Below, piece after piece: positions 61,645 to 64,000 of a stretch of DNA of 64,000 nucleotides. The stretch is from NCBI GenBank assembly GCA_035048815.1, contig JAUCBN010000035.1, positions 11,234,501 to 11,298,500 of the forward strand, written 5' to 3'. Numbering within the stretch: the stretch's first letter is position 1; each line of letters begins with the position of its first letter. The notes under the pieces were generated by a model that saw only the letters and a list, made by a program, of their open reading frames with translations, ran no database searches and was not told the DNA's origin. Both the position numbers and the translations under genes were made by a program. This DNA is from Abelmoschus esculentus. Taxonomy: Eukaryota; Streptophyta; Magnoliopsida; Malvales; Malvaceae.

Positions 61645-61660
61645 TCTCGTGCTGATAACG
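61645..61660 (-). other. Copia-1 primer binding site region
   Basis: The minus strand reads CGTTATCAGCACGAG directly after the 5' LTR. The same words (ATTATCAGCAC) follow the copia-2 LTR. I assign it by position. Which tRNA is used is not clear. Confidence 0.55.
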
Positions 61661-61896
61661 TGTTGTGAATGAAGTAAAGAACAAGAATAAAATAGGAGAA
61701 CAAAGATGAAAGATAAAAAGAGAGATTTTATTATATTTTCAAAGTAGGGTTGTGTACAAAGCTTTGGCCGAAAGTTTATATTTATAGGCATAAGATGGAA
61801 ACCCTAATTTCAATGGGTATTAAACCTTAATAATAAAACCCATTAAACTTTAACTTAATATATGGATATCCACCATGAATAAATATATTCATAACA
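61661..61896 (-). repeat. Copia-1 5' LTR
   Basis: 236 bp, plus-strand ends TGTTGTGAATGAAG and ATTCATAACA. It includes a TATAAATATAAAC box on the minus strand near 61780. It pairs with 52990-53225. Confidence 0.9.
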
Positions 61897-62286
61897 AATA
61901 ATAAATATTCAAACAAAAATCATAAATATTCAAATATTTGGATTTAAAAATATTCTAATAAAATATTTTGATTTTAAATATTCGAATAAGAAATTCAGAT
62001 ATTCACTTAAAAATATTCTTATAATAAGTATTCAAATAAAAATATTCAAATACTTATGATTTTTATTCGTATGTTTGAATAAAAATATTTATGAATTTTA
62101 TTCGAATATCCGAATATTTAAAATTAAAATATTTGGATTTAAAAATATTTTAATGTTTTATTCTAATATCCGAATATTTTTATTTGAATATCTAAAATTT
62201 TTTATTCGAATATTTAAAAGCACTAACTTTTCCTAAAAGTTAAACCTTAAATTCATATAAACCCTAAATTTAATAAATATAAAGAA

Positions 62287-62713
62287 ACAATTATCCCAGA
62301 CAATAAATGTATAGGAAATGTTAGTGCTTTGTATCAATAGATTGTGCTTGGCACAGTGGTTACCTGAATTGACTTCCTTCCCTAGAATTCGAGTTTGATT
62401 ATGATGGTGAGCAAAGGTTTTGGTTTATATTTTTCTTCTTTAATTAGATGGTGACATGTGTCACCACCTAATTAAATAATTTTATTATATTAAAATTAGG
62501 ATTAAATTAAAAAATATATGAATGACAGGGAGTAAATGTGTAATTATTCCATTTTATTTTTACTACCACATCATTAGGTCCGTTAGTTTTTAACGGTTGG
62601 TAGCTATTTCCATACCATTTTAATAGTTCACCGATGTATTTGACACGTTTTAAATTATTGTGGTCATTTCGATACTAACCCCATAATATTGCGGCTATTC
62701 GTGTAATTTACTC
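62287..62713 (-). repeat. MULE right TIR
   Basis: Reverse-complement partner of 52454-52880, ending in GTAATTTACTC before the TSD TTAAATTTT. Confidence 0.85.
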
Positions 62714-63052
62714 TTAAATTTTATTCTTTGTATGTATTATATATATATTAGTTGATCAATTACTATTTAATAGTATGAATGTTAATAAAGTCTATACTTG
62801 CTTGAAAACAATATATTTTTTTGTGTCGAAAAAATCGACCATATACTTTTCTCATGTTCAAGTTTCGAAAACCTCTTGATGCAAAAATTTTTATGGGAGC
62901 ATTTCCTAAAATGAATGAAAGCATGATATTTATTTCATGCGATTATTGGATTTGTTTCTTTCCTTAAAGTGAATGTAAACATGATAATTCACTATATGGT
63001 TAGTGAATAAAATTCAGTTTTGTGCTAGAGTATCACTGATGAGGATATGTTA

Positions 63053-64000
63053 TGTAACCCCCTTAGCCCGGCCTAGACAAAACCGACACTAATGGGTTAC
63101 ACGGGGAATATCAAACCAAACCCGCGAGGGTCCGATTCGATAAACAACCCTAAAACCGTTATATTTTTTAATTTTATCTTGCCTAGATGCGCAATCTTAT
63201 TCCTACGTGTCAAGGTCTCATACAAAGCATTATCGGTAACACATTAATTAAAAATAAACATCCGATTAAATACTAAAGTAGATTAAGGACTAAAACGTAA
63301 AACTTTTAAATTCAATTAGTAAATTAGAAATTCTTTCCATCAATGTTCAATTAAATACTCAAGTGTTCTTCACAGCAAATTTCAACTCAAACGGATCATT
63401 CTAACATCATCAATTTCATGTTTCTCTAATTTAGGGACCAAAATGTAAATCTTCCAAAATATAAGGACTTCATCCAAAATAGGTTAACCATCTTGAAATT
63501 AAATCAACTTTATACATGCATGCAGAATTTCAGCTCAAAATAACATCTGTAGGTACCCTAATCGAACAAAGCAAGATATTCGGGACTAAAATATAATTTC
63601 CAGCAACTTTCAATCCTTGGTAGTCAAAGGTTTCGAAACCTTCCCAGAGGTTTCGAAACTTTCTGTAAAAGGTTTCGAAACTTTCCTGGAAAATTTCGAA
63701 ACTTTTCGCGTCCAGTAGCTTCCAAGAATTGAAACTGCCCGCAAGGTTTCGAAACCTCCTGAAGGTTTTGAAACTATTTGAAAAAGGTTTCAGAACCTTC
63801 ACCCAAAGATTTTGAAACTTTAGGTCTGGAACCAAAAGTTTCGTTACACTAAGTGTACACCAATTACTCAATACTCAACCATTAATTAGAACCACTAAAT
63901 GCATCAGTCCTAGGCATAATTAGCAACATATGGCATATAATCAACAACGTCACGAACATCAATCAAACTATAGGCATGCTCCCTAGAAAATGATTAACAT
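63053..64000 (-). mobile_element. Solo-LTR family, third GGTTTCGAAACC-type copy, cut by window end
   Basis: It begins TGTAACCCCCTTAGCCCGGCC after TGTTA and follows the 31685 copy closely for its whole visible 948 bp (GGGGAATATCAAACCAAACC, ACATCATCAATTTCATG and so on). The palindrome cluster is at 63625-63830. It interrupts copia-2. The right end and TSD are outside the window, so it could also be a full element rather than a solo LTR. Confidence 0.8.
63625..63830. repeat. GGTTTCGAAACC-type palindrome cluster
   Basis: Eight sites in about 205 bp: GGTTTCGAAACC twice, GGTTTCGAAACT twice, AATTTCGAAACT, GGTTTTGAAACT, GGTTTCAGAACC and GATTTTGAAACT, with CGCGTCCAGTAGC and GAAACTGCCCGCAAGG between. 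The apparent minus-strand frame 63871-63530 is produced by this repetition. Confidence 0.85.

Larger units (their letters stand above)
52990..61896 (-). mobile_element. Copia-1, full-length Ty1/copia element with nested solo LTR
   Basis: Two 236-bp LTRs (52990-53225 and 61661-61896) about 93% identical by eye, with a perfect TSD AATAA (52985-52989 and 61897-61901). Minus strand: gag (61448-61035 and 57597 to about 56500), integrase, linker and RT, in copia order (integrase before RT). The solo LTR at 57603-61029 lies in gag, so the element itself is about 5.5 kb. All coding parts have stops. Confidence 0.92.
52454..62713. mobile_element. MULE with about 430-bp TIRs, carrying copia-1
   Basis: The left end TGGTAAATTACATGGATAGCC is mirrored by the right end (reverse complement GAGTAAATTACACGAATAGCC). 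The arms match for about 430 bp (52454-52880 and 62287-62713, roughly 80% by eye). A perfect 9-bp TSD TTAAATTTT flanks it (52445-52453 and 62714-62722) and splits copia-2. Without copia-1 the element is about 1.35 kb and non-coding, so it is non-autonomous. The inner part (62000-62220) is rich in AATATTCGAAT-type units. Confidence 0.9.
51503..63052 (+). mobile_element. Copia-2: partial copia element split by a MULE
   Basis: A 5' LTR, leader and gag start on the left (51503-52444) continue on the right of the MULE (62723-63052). Both parts are collinear with copia-1 read in reverse: the left part ends GTCGCGTATGAGGATTAAA, which copia-1 carries at about 61080, and the right part with TCACTATATGGTTAGTGAATAAAATTC matches copia-1 near 57180-57205. 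It ends at 63052 where another solo LTR has inserted, so pol is outside the window. Confidence 0.8.

Noticed and set aside
63530..63871. 113-codon open frame on the minus strand rich in Phe/Glu/Lys/Arg repeats
   Set aside because: It is produced by reading the GGTTTCGAAACC palindrome cluster. The same cluster gives different, shifted frames in the sister LTRs (32240-32434), so the protein is not conserved.
1..64000. An intact host gene or RNA gene
   Set aside because: I looked for exon-like frames with non-transposon domains and for tRNA or rRNA motifs on both strands and saw none. Very short or divergent ones could be missed by eye.

Overview
The window looks like a heterochromatic, gene-poor stretch of a plant nuclear genome, probably a eudicot. 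I found no intact host gene, rRNA, tRNA or CRISPR array. Everything I can recognise is a transposable element: Ty3/gypsy elements (Athila/Tat-like and chromodomain types), Ty1/copia elements, L1-type LINEs, Mutator-like (MULE) DNA transposons, and several solo LTRs with TGTAAC...GTTACA ends. That LTR style reminds me of Malvales genomes, but this is an impression and cannot be tested here. All coding regions carry stops or frameshifts; the least damaged is one gypsy pol.

The main result is that the window is a set of nested insertions whose order can be read from target-site duplications (TSDs) and from host reading frames that resume across each insert. (1) 1-9530: an LTR tail, then an Athila-like gypsy on the minus strand (gag-protease, RT, RNase H, integrase, downstream env-like ORF), split at 4103-7570 by a solo LTR. 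Upstream lie two copies of a copia pol fragment in head-to-head inversion (9530-11690). (2) 13715-17333: a dead MULE transposase on the minus strand, split by a 2.0-kb LTR (14434-16457). (3) 18340-19176: an 837-bp foldback element with a perfect 9-bp TSD. (4) About 21490-49507: one L1-type LINE on the plus strand stretched over about 28 kb. It contains a 2.0-kb solo LTR (22924-24946), chromodomain gypsy-1 (26741-35630, itself holding a 3.6-kb solo LTR), and related gypsy-2 (36865 to about 47830). Gypsy-2 holds a solo LTR (40771 to about 46782), which in turn holds an antisense full-length element of a related LTR family (41735-46421). (5) 49618-51292: a 5'-truncated LINE on the minus strand with a 10-bp TSD. 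(6) 51503-63052: a plus-strand copia-2 is split by a MULE with TIRs of about 430 bp (52454-62713). That MULE contains full-length copia-1 in inverse orientation (52990-61896), which contains a 3.4-kb solo LTR (57603-61029). Copia-2 was hit again by the same solo-LTR family at 63053, running off the window.

The element family behind the long solo LTRs (4103, 31685, 57603 and 63053) is the most interesting sequence here. Each copy carries, at a similar place, a dense cluster of short palindromes: variants of GGTTTCGAAACC in three copies and of GGTATCGATACC in the fourth. The clusters look like arrays that change motif together, and I cannot name a described function for them.
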